This document shows, one piece after another, positions 43,031 through 55,640 of a DNA stretch of 56,341 bases. Origin of the DNA: Phoronis australis. Taxonomy: Eukaryota; Phoronida; Phoronidae. The notes under the pieces are model-generated. The model made no database searches. It saw nothing but the letters and a program-made list of their open reading frames with translations, and was not told where the DNA came from. The stretch spans positions 479,727-536,067 of the forward strand of contig NMRA01000107.1 of the NCBI GenBank assembly GCA_002633005.1, given 5' to 3'. The translations under genes and the position numbers were made by a program. How positions within the stretch are numbered: the stretch's first letter is position 1; every line of letters starts with the position of its first letter.

Positions 43031-43526
43031 AGTGGTGACATTGTGCAACAAGTGAATGAAAGGAACATTAGAGAAAAGCAGAAGCATTTTGTCAACCTTG
43101 CGTTCACTGAGGTCATCAAACTATAATTCATAATTAAGCCCGTCCAACGTTGATCATGATCAACAAAACCTCTTAATCACATTTGCTGGCTGTGAATATT
43201 TTGCATCTGTTTTATCATTTAATTTTAACACAATCCGACTCATCAGTATCATAAAGCACCAAGCATGTTATCAACAATCAAACTGGCACACATTGTCAGT
43301 GTTTCCTACTAGTTTTCCGACGATGTCGATGGCCACACTAACAGACCTTTTGAAAGACAGTACGAACCGAAGTGGAGTGATGTTCTACATCTCTTGGCGT
43401 CTCACTGCTATCCTGTTGCAGCACAGCGGGAACATACCTCTGAGGTTTGTAAGACCTCATCATGGTTTTCATAAACCTTAGGCGAGGTTATGCAAAAGTA
43501 TGGCGATTTTGTACCACTTTTCTGAA

Positions 43527-43640
43527 ACCTGGAAGTGGTCTATTGAAAAAATACTCGTGGGGTTTTATAAAAAGGGTGTAACTTGAACTGGAAGTGATCT
43601 ATTGAGAAAATATTTTTTGGGGTTTTACACAGGGTGTAAC
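43527..43640. repeat. ~62-bp tandem duplication
   Basis: Two copies of GGAAGTG(G/A)TCTATTGA(A/G)AAAATA...GGGGTTTTA...GGGTGTAACTT. The remainder of 43031-46225 shows no supported feature besides the candidate exon at 44.4 kb. Confidence 0.7.
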
Positions 43641-44367
43641 TTACAAACATTTACTTCCTAATTGAGGCTGAAATGCTGTTGACACAGGTCACAGTACCTG
43701 TCATCATGTGTCTTCTTATTACAGCAAAAATTGTTTCATTAAAAAATACTACTTTGGTTTAATTTCTTTCTATTTTTTTCCTTAATTGCAATTCAACTTT
43801 AATGCTAACATGAAGCACGCCACAAGTGCCAATGTACCCCCATTAAAACTATGTCTGCTTTTTTAACACATTAATCATGTATTTTGTCTCATGCCCCTAC
43901 TTGTCTTGAACTTATTAAAGCAGTCATTTACTTGAACACTTTCAGTGCTCAACGCTTAACTAAACGCCAAGTTGCTTTTGGTGACCTGGACTTCGAATTT
44001 TTCCCAGGTTTCCAAACACAACCTGCAGGTCACATCGGCAACCTGCAGGTTGCCAAATCGAGCACTGACTTTAGTCACGTATTTTGCCTCATACTTACCT
44101 TTTACTCAATAAACGTATATGCCATGTTATTGCAAACACATCACAGGAAACTCAACACAATTAATCTGATTAACCTACAAGTAGAGATATTCCTCTAGAC
44201 TATATACTTCGCTGTAGTCTGATTCAATGTATGTTTACGAAGCAGCTGTGTGGACCATTAACGAAATTTCTTAAGCCTTACTAGCAGAGCGTGAGTAACT
44301 TTTGATGAAACTAAACCAGTTCTTTTCACTATAAATAACATGAGGATAAGTTGAAGGTGAAACCTAC

Positions 44368-44480
44368 CAAGAGTTCCTGGGCACTTGGGTACTTAACAAT
44401 CTTTCAATATCTCCTGGTCTTGCACTGGCTCCATTACTTCAATGTTCCATGCTCATCAACAACCACACTTGTCACAGGAC
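44368..44480 (-). other. Candidate non-coding 5' exon of the zinc-finger gene
   Basis: On the - strand the segment lies between a good acceptor (CTTGTCTGCAG, ending 44481) and a good donor (CTCTTG|GTAGGT after 44368). It has stops in all frames, so it would be 5' UTR. This rests on splice-site appearance only. Confidence 0.3.
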
Positions 44481-46225
44481 CTGCAGACAAACACAAGAGG
44501 TATACTCCCTGCTAAATTGAGATAAATTTTATGTTCAGAGAAAAAGTGATAACTTTTGGTCTCAAATTCCTAGATTCGGGACCATGGTTTTCAAAAAATA
44601 CAACAATTTCTTAATTACAAACTTTTAATAACTGAGAGTTGACTAATAGGGATAAATAGGCATAAATAAACAAACATGGTAAAATTTTCACCTCTATACC
44701 AATAACTTTCATCCTTGGAAACTAAAACACGCTAATATGACTTTTATAGTTTTAAAAGGAGACCTGCTATTCCTTCCAAGAAAAGAACAGAAAAACATTA
44801 CGATTAAAAAACGATGCCTTTTAAAACTTCAGCTTTGGAAACTTAAAATACAATAAGATGGTGAGTAAAAGCCAACAAGACCATGATATTCATTGTGTTT
44901 TAAGACTTAAAGCATTCAATTCAAATCTCTTGAAGCAACGTTTTGTAACTAAAACCAAGTTTTGCTACAGATCTAGTCAAAGGTATATTTTGCTGCTTTG
45001 CCTAAACTTCCAGCAGCAGTGAGGAGAAACTAGGTTATAAAAATGTAGATACAGCCACTTTGGAAATTGCTTAAAAACACCTATGAGGAGCAAATGTTAA
45101 ATTCAGGTTTTTGTTAAAATTCAGCAAAACTTCATTTATGCACATAAGATAACGTTTTCCCTGTACTATGTGCATACGACTAATCACATTCACCACAAAA
45201 CGTAAAAAATGGGTGATTAGGCGGCATCTGCCATCTCCCAGACTCAACAGAGTTCATGTAGGAGCTCAGTTTTGTAAAAGTTCATACTATTGTTGATAGG
45301 AGTGCTGTAAATAAACAATAATTTATCAGAAAACTCACTTTGTCACTGAACTTCCAAAGGTTAGAGTTTATGTGGGTGATTAGTCAGACAGACCAGTGCG
45401 TTGTTACCCTGACGACCTATTCTATACTAAGAGATGCCTCAGCTCTCACAAGAACAGAAAATCACTACAACACGCATATCAGTAGCGAAGCAAGTCATTG
45501 GCTGCGCGCTCTAGCGACCAAACTGTGGAAAGTGAAGTACTTTGAACACAGGTTTTAGCACTGTGTTTTGAGTAAAATATTACATGCTTCTGTAATAAAT
45601 GACATAAGTGTAACCTCCTATTAATTCATTCATTTCAATAACTGTAATGTCTTTGCAATGCTTAAATCATGTGTGCACACTAATAAAGTTTTTAATATTT
45701 TGTAGAATCCCAATCCTCACCCAAACTGCACGTCAACAGAAACAATAATACGTAAGTTTGGACAGAAACTGGGATGTGCTTTTGTCTCTAGATAGGTCTT
45801 AACACAGCAAAACTAAAACGGAAAATGACTAAACCCTATAATCGTCTATCTCTATTCTGTTTGTCTATGCCAGTTTTCATACCATAGGCCTCTGAGCAGG
45901 TTGTCTTTGAGTTTCAAGTAACAGTAACCACTATTACAAAGTTTAACATCTCAGCCTCAGCTGACCTCAGTCTCTGTTGATAACGAAGGGAAGAGAATGA
46001 CAAGCTATGATGGCATGATGATATTTTAACAGAATCTGCTCTTTGACATAGTCTCTATAATAAGACTTAATTTTGTAGTCTGCAGTTTAAGAGGTGTTTG
46101 TTTAATGCATACTGTAGTTCCATTGTTTACAAAAACCATCAAGTATCGTATGATCAATATAATCATAATTATAGGTATGTAGATTGCCATTCACCAGCCT
46201 TACTTGGTAAGTGATGAGTACTACA

Positions 46226-46585
46226 TTCCACTAGGCCCCCACAACATTAACTCCATTCCACGAGGGTCCCCAGCACATACACACTACATTCCACTAGGCC
46301 CTCAGAACATTCACTTCGTTCCACGGGGGGAGGGGTCTCCAGCTGACATAAACACTACATTCTATTAGCCTTAGGGTATCCAGCACACACACACTACATT
46401 CCACTAGGCCCTTAGAACATTCACTGCATTCTACCAGGGTTAACTTTCCACCACAAACACACTACATTCCACCAGTCCCTTAGAACATTAACTCCATTCC
46501 ACAGGGGCCTCCACCACAAACACACTATATTCCACTAGACCCTCAGAATATTCACTCCACAACACGAGGGTCTCCAGCACATAGT
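46226..46585. repeat. ~60-70-bp imperfect minisatellite (ACTACATTCCACTAGGCCC-type)
   Basis: Five to six degenerate units of CACTACATTCCACTAGGCCC...AACATTCACT...CAGCACA. Short - strand ORFs inside it are repeat artefacts. Confidence 0.8.
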
Positions 46586-47019
46586 ACAGCAGATGAGGGA
46601 CAGAACAGCCAATATCTGATACAATGGTGATAGAGCAGTTGGTAGATAGCGTTCCGCATCCTGGTATGCACTTATTGCACTGGGATATTTCCAGAGGTTT
46701 TGACATTCTTTAAGACAATCATTCCACCAAACTTGTTCAGCAGTGGGATATTTAAATAATAAAGCCATGTTCTGAACATCTCAAATGTCTGAATGAAAGA
46801 AATTGAGTTTAGTTCCTATCAACTCTGCATGTCTTGTACGCCAGAATTAGCACATGGGTCAAGTCAAAGAGTCATATATAGTGCATTTCCCATTCCACCT
46901 GGTGTTCCACCATGTTGACGTAGTGCTTGACCACATCACCAAAGTGGGCTTTTATTTTTAGAAAACGGTGAATATTAACTACAAACTTTTTCAAGTTAGT
47001 ATGTTTTGCCTGATATACA

Positions 47020-47230
47020 GTAAAAGTTCTTCAGCTTGGGACACAATATGGTGGACCGGGTCAACACCATTTTGCTCAATTTCTCAACAAAATTAACTCT
47101 TCCAAGAAAATTTACTTTGCTTTTACACTTCTGCCTGTATGATGTAGGTATTACCTGAAATAACACTTGGGTTAAATTTTGAGCCCGTGCAACAATGTGG
47201 TAAGCCTCTGAAAACTTGAAATATGGCAAC
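47020..47230 (+). repeat. Dispersed repeat, copy 1 (related to 50628-50945)
   Basis: Shared words with the second copy: AAA(G/A)TTCTTCAG, GACACAATRTGG, TCAATTTCTCAAC or TCAAATTTCTCAAC, AATTTACT, CAACAATGTGGTAAG and TCTGAAAAC. Same orientation, family unknown. Confidence 0.55.
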
Positions 47231-47710
47231 TCTCGGAGACTTGGTCGCTCTGGCCTTGGCCAGACAATGAAAGTAGAGCAAAGATGTGTGATATTGCAAT
47301 TCAGGTAAGGATCACAGTTTTGAAAAACAAAGTCTTGTTTGTTTGTTGAAAAATCAAGGTGCGTGAATGATTTTACTGCGTTACATTTTTAACGGCCAAC
47401 AAGGCCCAAGTCAGTTTGCTACCAAGCCAACTTATAAAGCATGCTGTCGGTAGCCGTGACAATTGCCTGGCAGTTGCTTATATATTTTATGCTAGGTTGT
47501 TGCCAAACATATCTATACGCAAAAAACTTTTATGTTGTTTTTCATACTAAATCCCTTCCATACAAATGTAATTTTAAACCTCTTAGAATGGATCACAGGT
47601 TCAACATAACTACCAGGAAAAAAGATACATTAGAACAAGCAAGCAGACCATCTCAATACTTATTTAGATTAGATCAACCGTGAACTTGTATTATTTACAT
47701 ATGTGCAGGA

Positions 47711-47742
<32 letters not shown>

Positions 47743-47760
47743 GCGTGTGCGTGTGCGTAC
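47711..47760. repeat. (GT)n/(GTGTGC)n microsatellite
   Basis: Dinucleotide GT run grading into GTGTGC hexamers. Confidence 0.95.
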
Positions 47761-47808
47761 ATGGGTGTGTGTTTCATTTGCATATAATAACTTACTGTCT
47801 TAAACCTT

Positions 47809-48030
47809 AGTGAAGACTTTGCTACCAAGCTACTTCAGAAATGCCTGCGTCTTTGGGCTGAAGAAGGCTATGTCTGCCAAGTAGACTTACAACAAGTCAC
47901 CACCTTCAGGCTACCAACTGGCCACTGGCAGCTCCTTTCTCACCCGCATCACCTTAAAATTTCTAACACGGACGAGTGCCCATGTTGCACTGGCCCTCAG
48001 ACACCAGACCACATCCGACCGAATTTCTGG
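47809..48030 (+). pseudogene. Non-LTR retrotransposon C-terminal fragment
   Basis: One open frame reads FATKLLQKCLRLWAEEGYV, then TTFRLPTGHWQLLSHPHHLK, then CPCCTGPQTPDHI. RLRTGH...L..H..(K)...CPC..GPQTPEH is the usual C-terminal, RNase H-adjacent Cys/His segment of I/Nimbus-type LINE RT proteins. No RT core is present nearby. Confidence 0.65.
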
Positions 48031-49660
48031 AGGATTCAGTTATACTACTAGAAACTTGGGATTTTCTAAACATTTTGCAACAGTATTGGTAAGTTGTATA
48101 TAAAACAAATCACTCAATATTCAGAGCCACTTGATTGTAAATAAATTCTGTGTTTGATTTGTTAATCGATATTTTCCTGTGCTGCCCATACCTTTTAGAA
48201 GATAAGACTGGACAATGCTTCAGTTTTAATGAGATTCCACCACAGGTGTTTGTTCCACAACTTTTGTTGCAGTTGGTATCAATTCCTGAGCTGCACACTG
48301 ATTATGGTGATCACAGCTTCACTTGACGTGAGCAAGTTTATATATTTCTGGGCCAAGAAATATTCAATGGAGAAGTGTTTCTATTACTTACAATTGGATG
48401 AATTTAAAAGAAACTTCAGTTGTTCGATCTTACTAGACAGTAAAGACTCTCTCATACCAATGTGAATGTTTCAATGTTTTGGGGAGTTGCAGTCAGTATG
48501 AACGGTTATCTATGGTCCTGAATCGAATTTAACAGCACCCGTTAACTATGCAGTAAACAGGTGGATTTAACAGCAGGAGCGTCAATGCTGTGGTGCGGTA
48601 TGAACGGTCAACATCGGTCCCATCGAAATTATCGCCAGGTGCCACTGTTATCGTCAACAATTAAAGGGCAGTGTCATTGCTAATAGGTGCTTATATGTTG
48701 CTCAAATAATCACCAATTAAAAATAAGTTCTCAAATTGTCACCGCTACCTTGCGATTGCTTAGATGACGACAGCATCACCTATCGTTTACTTCGATAACA
48801 GTTAACTACCAAAGCAGGTGTGAAAGTTTCAGTTAACTTCGCAGTTTACGTCGACGCTCCGTTCAGACTGGAGTTGTGTCTGTATGACAGGGCCTTAACA
48901 CAGCTTCAGTACAAAAGAGTGATTGTCTAAACCAAATTTAAGATTGCAAGTAACCATTTCCTGGCAAAACAAATCAAAAGAGGACAGAAAAGACAGCTAG
49001 AGAATTTAAAGAGAGCAAGAAGTCACCAACAGAAAATAAAAGATGGCTAGATGCCTTGTTTTAACAACCTGTGAAGAACCATGGAAAATTTGTCTGGTAA
49101 AAGAGCTAGCATTTTCACCTTTGGACAACTGCCACTCATGAACCTTGCGTTATGCCAGTGACTTATATTTCAGAGGCTGACATGGTTTTTGAGTCCATGA
49201 TTTGTGGTACAAAGGGCGTCCCAAGATCTGTAACTACGGTAATTCCCAAGTTTTCAACCTATACATAATCAAGACGAATTAGTTGATATCATAACAAGGC
49301 ATATGTTTGCATTGTCACAAACTTAGCTAAAATTAAAAAAGCTTGATCAAGATTAATAGTACATCACATCATTAGATTGAATTCCCTTGCCCCATTACCT
49401 ACCATTGCTGATTTAGCTTTAAAAAGACTGCTGATGAGTAAGGTAAGTCTGGCTTGTCAAAAAATCGTGAAGCTTGTTGGACCAGTCACCTTTCGAAACA
49501 TTGAAAAAGCTCAGAGAAAATCTTACCACTTGGTAATCATTGTTGTGCAAGCTTGAGTAAGACTCCTGATAGGTATCATAATTCAAGCTGACAATCGTTA
49601 GCGAATTCGTCATCAAACAAGATTCAGTTTCACATCGACTTGTGATCAGATTTTAAGCAT
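48031..49660. other. Intergenic, no feature recognised
   Basis: Sequence at 48520-48900, rich in GTTAAC and TTAACAGC-like words (GAACGGTTATC, GTTAACTATGCAG, CAGTTAACTTCGCAG), may be an old repeat. No ORF is supported. Confidence 0.35.
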
Positions 49661-49664
49661 ATCC

Positions 49665-50475
49665 ATGGCCTGTTCACCAATAAGCATATTACATGGCCAG
49701 TAGATTGGTGATCACAATCAGCATATCTCATGGCCAGTAGATTGGTGTTCACAATCAGCATACTGCATGGCCAGTAGATTGGTGATCACAATCAGCATAT
49801 CTCATGGTCAGTAGATTGGTGATCACAATAAGCATACTGCATGGCCAGTAGATTGGTGATCACAATCGGCATACTGCATGGCCAGTAGATTGGTCATCAC
49901 AATCAGCATATCTCATGGCCAGTAGATTGGTGATCACAATCAGCATATCTCATGGCCAGTAGATTGGTGTTCACAATCAGCATACTGCATGGCCAGTAGA
50001 TTGGTGATCACAATCAGCATATCTCATGGTCAGTAGATTGGTGATCACAATAAGCATACTGCATGGCCAGTAGATTGGTGATCACAATCAGCATATCTCA
50101 TGGCCAGTAGATTGGTGATCACAATCAGCATATCTCATGGCCAGTAGATAGGTGATCACAATAAGCATACTGCATGGCCAGTAGATTGGTGATCACAATC
50201 GGCATACTGCATGGTCAGTAGATTGGTGATCACAATAAGCATACTGCATGGTCAGTAGATTGGTGATCACAATAAGCATACTGCATGGCCAGTAGATTGG
50301 TGGTCACAATAAGCATACTGCATGGCCAGAAGATTGGTGGTCACAATAAGCATACTGCATGGCCAGTAGATTGGTGGTCACAATAAGCATACTGCATGAC
50401 CAGTAGATTGGTGATCACAATCAGCATGTATTCCAAGGCCTATTGATTGGTTATCACAATAAGCACATCCCACGG
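49665..50475. repeat. 37-bp minisatellite, about 21 copies, with higher-order structure
   Basis: The unit is CATGGCCAGTAGATTGGTGA followed by TCACAATCAGCATATCT. Variants ending CATATCT or CATACTG, and GTGATC or GTGTTC, recur in the same order about 222 bp apart (near 49.73 and 49.95 kb), showing duplication of a six-unit block. Confidence 0.95.
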
Positions 50476-50627
50476 CCTGTTATAGCATGCGTGGTGCACT
50501 CAGGTGCTCTAAAATGAAGACATCTGACACATTAATGGAAAGGAAAATTCAGCTTAGTGTGGAGCACAGGACGAACAATTAAATGTTGACCATCAATGGC
50601 CACGCTTGAGTACTTTTTATCTTCATT

Positions 50628-50945
50628 GGAATAAAAATTCTTCAGTTTGGAGTCTTTGGACACAATGTGGCAAACAGGTGGCATTTCATTTTGTCAAATT
50701 TCTCAACGAAAGCAACTTTTCAGCACAATTTACTATGCCTTTAGCATGGTTTGTGTGGCATGACTATTACCATGCAACATTTGGTTTGTGTGGCATAGCT
50801 ATTACCTTGCAACATTTGGTTTGTGTGGCATAGCTATTACCATGCAACATTTGGTTTGTGTGGCATAGCTATTACCATGCAACATTTGGTAAAATCATGA
50901 CCATTTGCAACAATGTGGTAAGTTTCTGAAAACACGGCAATTTTG
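50628..50945 (+). repeat. Dispersed repeat, copy 2, with internal ~36-bp tandem expansion
   Basis: Related to 47020-47230. In its middle, TTTGGTTTGTGTGGCATAGC followed by TATTACCATGCAACA is repeated about four times (50740-50890), which lengthens this copy. Confidence 0.6.
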
Positions 50946-52319
50946 GCAATAATTTTTTTCATAGGTTTGCCAATTTAAGGATAATTTAAGTTTGTAAGTT
51001 GTAGTGTTGTATGACAATTATCAGATTAACACAGGTTGACCCAATACAGTTATCAAATGGTTTTATCTAATATTTAACCACACAGACCTGTTATGGAAAC
51101 AGGATGTTGTTGACACACTTTTCAAAAATCACTTTTCTATCTGGCAGCTTCAATAAACCTAAGAGGATAAACAATAATCTAAGGGTACAAATCCCAGAAT
51201 ACACCACATCAACTTACAGCAATGCAATAGTGAACAATGAATGAATAGTGGCAATGGACAAACGAAACTACAGGCTTTCAGCTTTTTATTTGTGTTTGGC
51301 AAAGACATAATCCTGTAGATACACACTGTATTAATAATGCAGTCATTTATCTGCTGTAAAAATGACCCACATTCACCACTGCTAATATCAACAGGCAAGT
51401 CATGCACAGATGGACTACAATAGTTTCAAACATTGTTTTCTTTCTGACCGTTGAACCAGTAAAATGTCCTAGGATGCAAAGAGTTTGACAATAGCTTCAT
51501 TGACTAGGTGACTAGGCTCCACCAGCCATTGGCCAGCTCCCCATAGGCGAAATCTGAGCGGCACTGGCAATGGTTGAGCTAAGTCCATTCAGCAATAAAA
51601 ATTAATTTCGGGAAACCCACTCATTTGTCGACTCAGTCAGCTTGAATCAAGTCGCGCCATAAGTGATGTTCATACTTTGATTCGGAGTCCTAAAAATAGC
51701 AAGCGAATGTCCCATTTCATGTCTGTCACTCCCCCTGAAATAACTCTTTTACCGGAATGAAATGCTCAACTCTGTAGGGGGGGGAGGAGACGGTTAGCGC
51801 TCTTGATAATGGGAATTTCTCGCTTCATAGTGAGATCTCATGTAGGTGCTGCTTCTTGTCATCTGCAAGTGACAACGTCAAAACGACGAATAGAAGACCA
51901 TTTTTCAGTGGCAAACGAAACCCAGTCTCTCAATAACTTTTTACATTCGCAACGTGGTGTGAGCCGGTTCAGTGGTGCTTTAATACTATTAAAAATTACC
52001 TGGAGGATAAAACTGAACTGCGTTGAGCTGTCTCAAACATGCAACATGAACTCTATGTTTAAATTATGATTTCCATATACCAGTGAATCTCTCCTAATTC
52101 ATTACTAACTTTACCAATTTTCAGCGCACAATTTATCATATCAAAATTGTTAGAGACTTGAAACTAACAAGTTTTCTTGTCAAGGAGTAAAAGGCGTGAA
52201 TGACGCTGGGAAGAACGAGTTTGTTCAAAATATGTCACATGTCATACCTAGTCAGCTTGCTAAGTGTCGCAAGTGTAAAAACAGGGCTCTCGATTATTTG
52301 AGAGTCGTCCGATAGTCGA
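50946..52319. other. Intergenic, no feature recognised
   Basis: It includes a G-run at 51776-51787. Only chance ORFs are seen. Confidence 0.4.
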
Positions 52320-52951
52320 CGTCATCAGTTGTCAACTTCATATAAATACACTTAATAAATTTAGTAAAAAACCTGCAGAGGGTTTAAGAGATACAGCCAC
52401 GGGCGTAAAAAAAAACAAAATTGTCATTAGGAGGCACCACAGTAGTCGAAGTTGTCGGAAAATCATCGTCAGCCCTTTTTTTCATAGTAAGAACATACAT
52501 GCCAAATTTCCTAATCATGCTTACTAGTAGAGCGGTTTGGTTGAAAGATGGGCGGACTCCAAAAGACAGACTCAAAAACGGCAAAAAAGGCCACTATGTG
52601 GTGCAAAATACCTTGAATCCATCTGAAAACAGGAGGATAGCATCATCTCAATGACAGATGCTTATATGCCAAATTTTATGAAAATCTGTTGAGGACCTTT
52701 GAAGTCATACAGAAGTTAACGTAAAAAACTAAAATTGCCACTAGGGGGCACACCGATAGTCCAATCCGTCCGAACGTTCGCTCATGCCATCAAATCTATA
52801 AAAGGAACGTATGTGCAAAATTTCAGGAACATGCGTCAAAGGAGACAAAGCAGAGGACGCCGGACGGATGCTAGACGGACGCCAGATGAGCGCTAGACGG
52901 ACGGGATGACGGCAAAATGGGTCCACATATAAATATGTGGGTGCATAACAA
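52320..52951 (-). repeat. Unclassified ~1.5-kb repeat family, copy B (truncated)
   Basis: On the - strand it starts TATGCACCCACATATTTATA (52951 downward), then the GTCCG-rich leader, and continues with one 445-bp-type unit (TAGTGGCAATTTTAGTTTTT; ATTTTCATAAAATTTGGCAT). It stops near 52320 without the terminal hairpin. Confidence 0.7.
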
Positions 52952-54180
52952 TGACCTATTCCAAAATCATTGACAATATCATTGTTAGGTATTTCGAATG
53001 AGATACCTTTCTTCTGAAAATTCTCGAAGCGTTAATAATAAAAAATGAAACTCTTGACAATTAAATTCCCAAGATACTGGGTTCTATCGTACCTTGTCGT
53101 TATATAAATAATGTCCATATTTCGTGATACCTATGCATTTCATTTAATTTTACATTTTATAGTAGTTTAGTTCTCATGACAATTCTTTCTGAAATTGCAC
53201 TCTGATATATGCTACCTTATATTCGTGTTTAAGTATATCTCAAACCTTATTCACAAAAAAGGCCATTCTTACAATATTTTACAAGTGTCTAGTAAAATAC
53301 CTTATCTTCATTCTCGGGAAACTTCAAATACAAAGTATATACTGCGGAGCGAAAAAAAAGATTTAACAGAACCACCTTGGAACCGCACAACCGTGTGGAT
53401 ACTTGTTTACTACTTATCCGAAGTCAAAGGTTAAAGGGCTTTCAATCAAATCGAATCTCCCGCCAGGTACAGAACAGCTTTGTATACCCTCAGTCCTTTC
53501 ATTCACAAAATCGGCATAACATTGAGTAAACGAGGTGTATTGATGGTAGAATGGTGCCCGGGGAAAACAAACACAAAACGTAGTTTTGATCCTAAGGGAG
53601 TTGTGCATCTACATGCATACTACCGTTGGCGCTGAGAACGAATGCTACGATCGCCTCAGGCCTCTGTGAAAAGAGATAAATCCTCACCCTAATTCTTTCA
53701 TTCAATTACTAAACTGACATTTCAATGTTTCGATCTCAAGCTAACGAGATGCTTTAACCACCGATTGATTTTTTTTATCCATTTCTTACTTGGTTTCATA
53801 TCAGTCTCCAAGCACATGACGTGTACAGGCTATGTGCATAACAATGAACGGTGACCTATTTATATAAAAGTATGTCAAATAGGTCGCAAAAAACAGTAAG
53901 ACTTAGCTGGGAACGGTACGCTTTAATGATAATTAAGTTAATTACGCACTTGAAAATTAATTGACATTGCGAGTGAATGTTGAAATACCGAACATATTTA
54001 GGGCTTGTATAGGTTATGTGTACTGAAAACAAGTTTTCACCAAATAATTAACCAAAGACTGAGATTTTTACTGGTCCAAGCTTAATCGGCTTTTTCTTGG
54101 CTTCGACAAATCGACTTTATTTGAATTTAGGAACACGAGTTCTCGAAAACGGCTCGGTAGATTTCATAGAAACTTTAAAG
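52952..54180. other. Intergenic, no feature recognised
   Basis: GTGCATAACAATGA occurs at both 52941 and about 53836, about 0.9 kb apart. A small inverted repeat GACCTATTT...AAATAGGTC lies at about 53850-53880. No gene. Confidence 0.35.
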
Positions 54181-54345
54181 TTTCATTGAAATCAATCGAG
54201 AGGTTATTTTCATATGAATGTACCTTTCTAAGAAGTAAAATTTTGACTTAAAAAGGTTTTTACATGAAAATAATAATGGTACATTAATACAAAAAGTATT
54301 TTCATATTCCCTAATCTTTTTTCTTTCAGAAAATATATACTTTTA
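54181..54345 (+). repeat. Dispersed repeat related to the SINE-interrupted sequence in intron 15
   Basis: TATGAATGTACCTTTCT at about 54216 and TTTCAGAAAATATA(T/C)ACTTTT at about 54325 match the left and right flanks of the SINE at 29.34 and 29.71 kb. This locus lacks the SINE. Confidence 0.5.
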
Positions 54346-54599
54346 CTGGTTGACAAAGCTTACCGTATTTTTTTGATACACGAGTTAGAATAGAGGCCAC
54401 TAAATAAGGTTGGAGATAACCTTAAAATCATTGTTCTTGTTTCACGTAAAACACACCATAGTGTTGATAATTTTACATTTATTTGCCTGGACCAAGTCTA
54501 GTCGAAGTTTTGCAACTGTTTTACTATGAAATTTTTGTACGGTGGGTTATTTTACATATACTCATGCGTTTGTAATTGTGATGCCACTCACACTCGGTG

Positions 54600-54780
54600 A
54601 TGTATTATTTCAATGGCCTTCTGATGAAAGACATTTATGTAAACAATACAAAAGTTTGTTGAACAAACTATCTAAGGCCAAGAACAGCTTACTTTTCAAT
54701 GAAACATGTATAAAAGAAGGTCTGCTACCAAAATGTACATGTACAATGTACCTAAAATACACAATTAACGGACTCATAAA
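54600..54780 (+). other. Possible retroelement ORF remnant
   Basis: Within an open frame (54542-54937) the stretch CKQYKSLLNKLSKAKNSLLF followed by NETCIKEGLLPKC resembles the K/L-rich 'frequent in retroelement N-termini' pattern (..L..K...FL..C...G.IPKG..) that I associate with Penelope-like and related elements. This is a weak pattern match only. Confidence 0.25.
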
Positions 54781-55050
54781 CACCGTCATGGACACAGGAA
54801 CACGACTCACGTACATGCAAACACAGTTCACTGACTCACAAACACGGGAACGGACTCATCGGCATCCTGGGTCGGCTGATATCTATATTTTGTCCGTAAA
54901 CCGTGTTTGGCAGTTCGTTAACCGTGTTTCTTCGTGAATGCGAGTCCGTGTCCCGTGTGTTTGGGTGAATGGATCGTGTTTTGTGAGTCCGCTCCTGTGT
55001 TTGTGAGTCAGTGTTTGGAGGTAAGTGAGTCGGGTTCATGCGTCTATGAC
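54765..55050. repeat. Degenerate inverted array of GACTCACAAACACGG-type words
   Basis: GGACTCA(T/C)AAACAC-like words lie on the left (54770-54860) and their complements (GTGTTTGTGAGTC, TTTTGTGAGTCCG) on the right (54930-55050), making a loose foldback. No clean unit boundary was found. Confidence 0.5.
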
Positions 55051-55640
55051 CATGTTTATGAGTCTGTTAACTATATAGTTTAGGTACCTTGATATATCTA
55101 TATCTATATCTAGATACAAAGACTGGATTTGTGGGCTTAACAAAGTTAGTCAGGCTTCAATGGTCAGTATTAGAAGTATAATTTACAGACACTTGATAAA
55201 CTTTTCAAGCATGCAGCCTGCTCAATTTATTGCCTCCTTAACACATCTGTTTATAAGTGCAAACTGGGGAATTTAAGAGCTTAAAACCACCATACACCTG
55301 GGTTAACCTTGTTTTGACAAGTTGCTACACTGTCCACAACATTAAACCTTCCTTTATAGTACTGCATTATCACAACCATGAATTAAATATCCCAAAAGCA
55401 AGAAAATAGAAACAGGCGACTTTAATTGAAAGTTTCTTAGCTTCACAGACACAAAACTCACCTGGTGTCATGTCCACCAACGTGCGAGTTTCTTGTACAA
55501 ACTTGTGCCATATCTGCGCTTCATTGATGTTACGAGAAAAAGTGAGTTGTCATTGACCGGGATCCCAGAGCTTTTTTGGGCATGAAAAGGTAACCAATTT
55601 TCTTTGGTGCCACAGTGCTCTATGGGTATCCTGATGCTTG
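55051..55640. other. Intergenic, no feature recognised
   Basis: It contains a TATATC-rich run (55091-55115). No gene. Confidence 0.4.

Noticed and set aside
49665-50475. CRISPR-like repeat array
   Set aside because: Units are directly contiguous with no unique spacers, in a eukaryotic context; it is a minisatellite.
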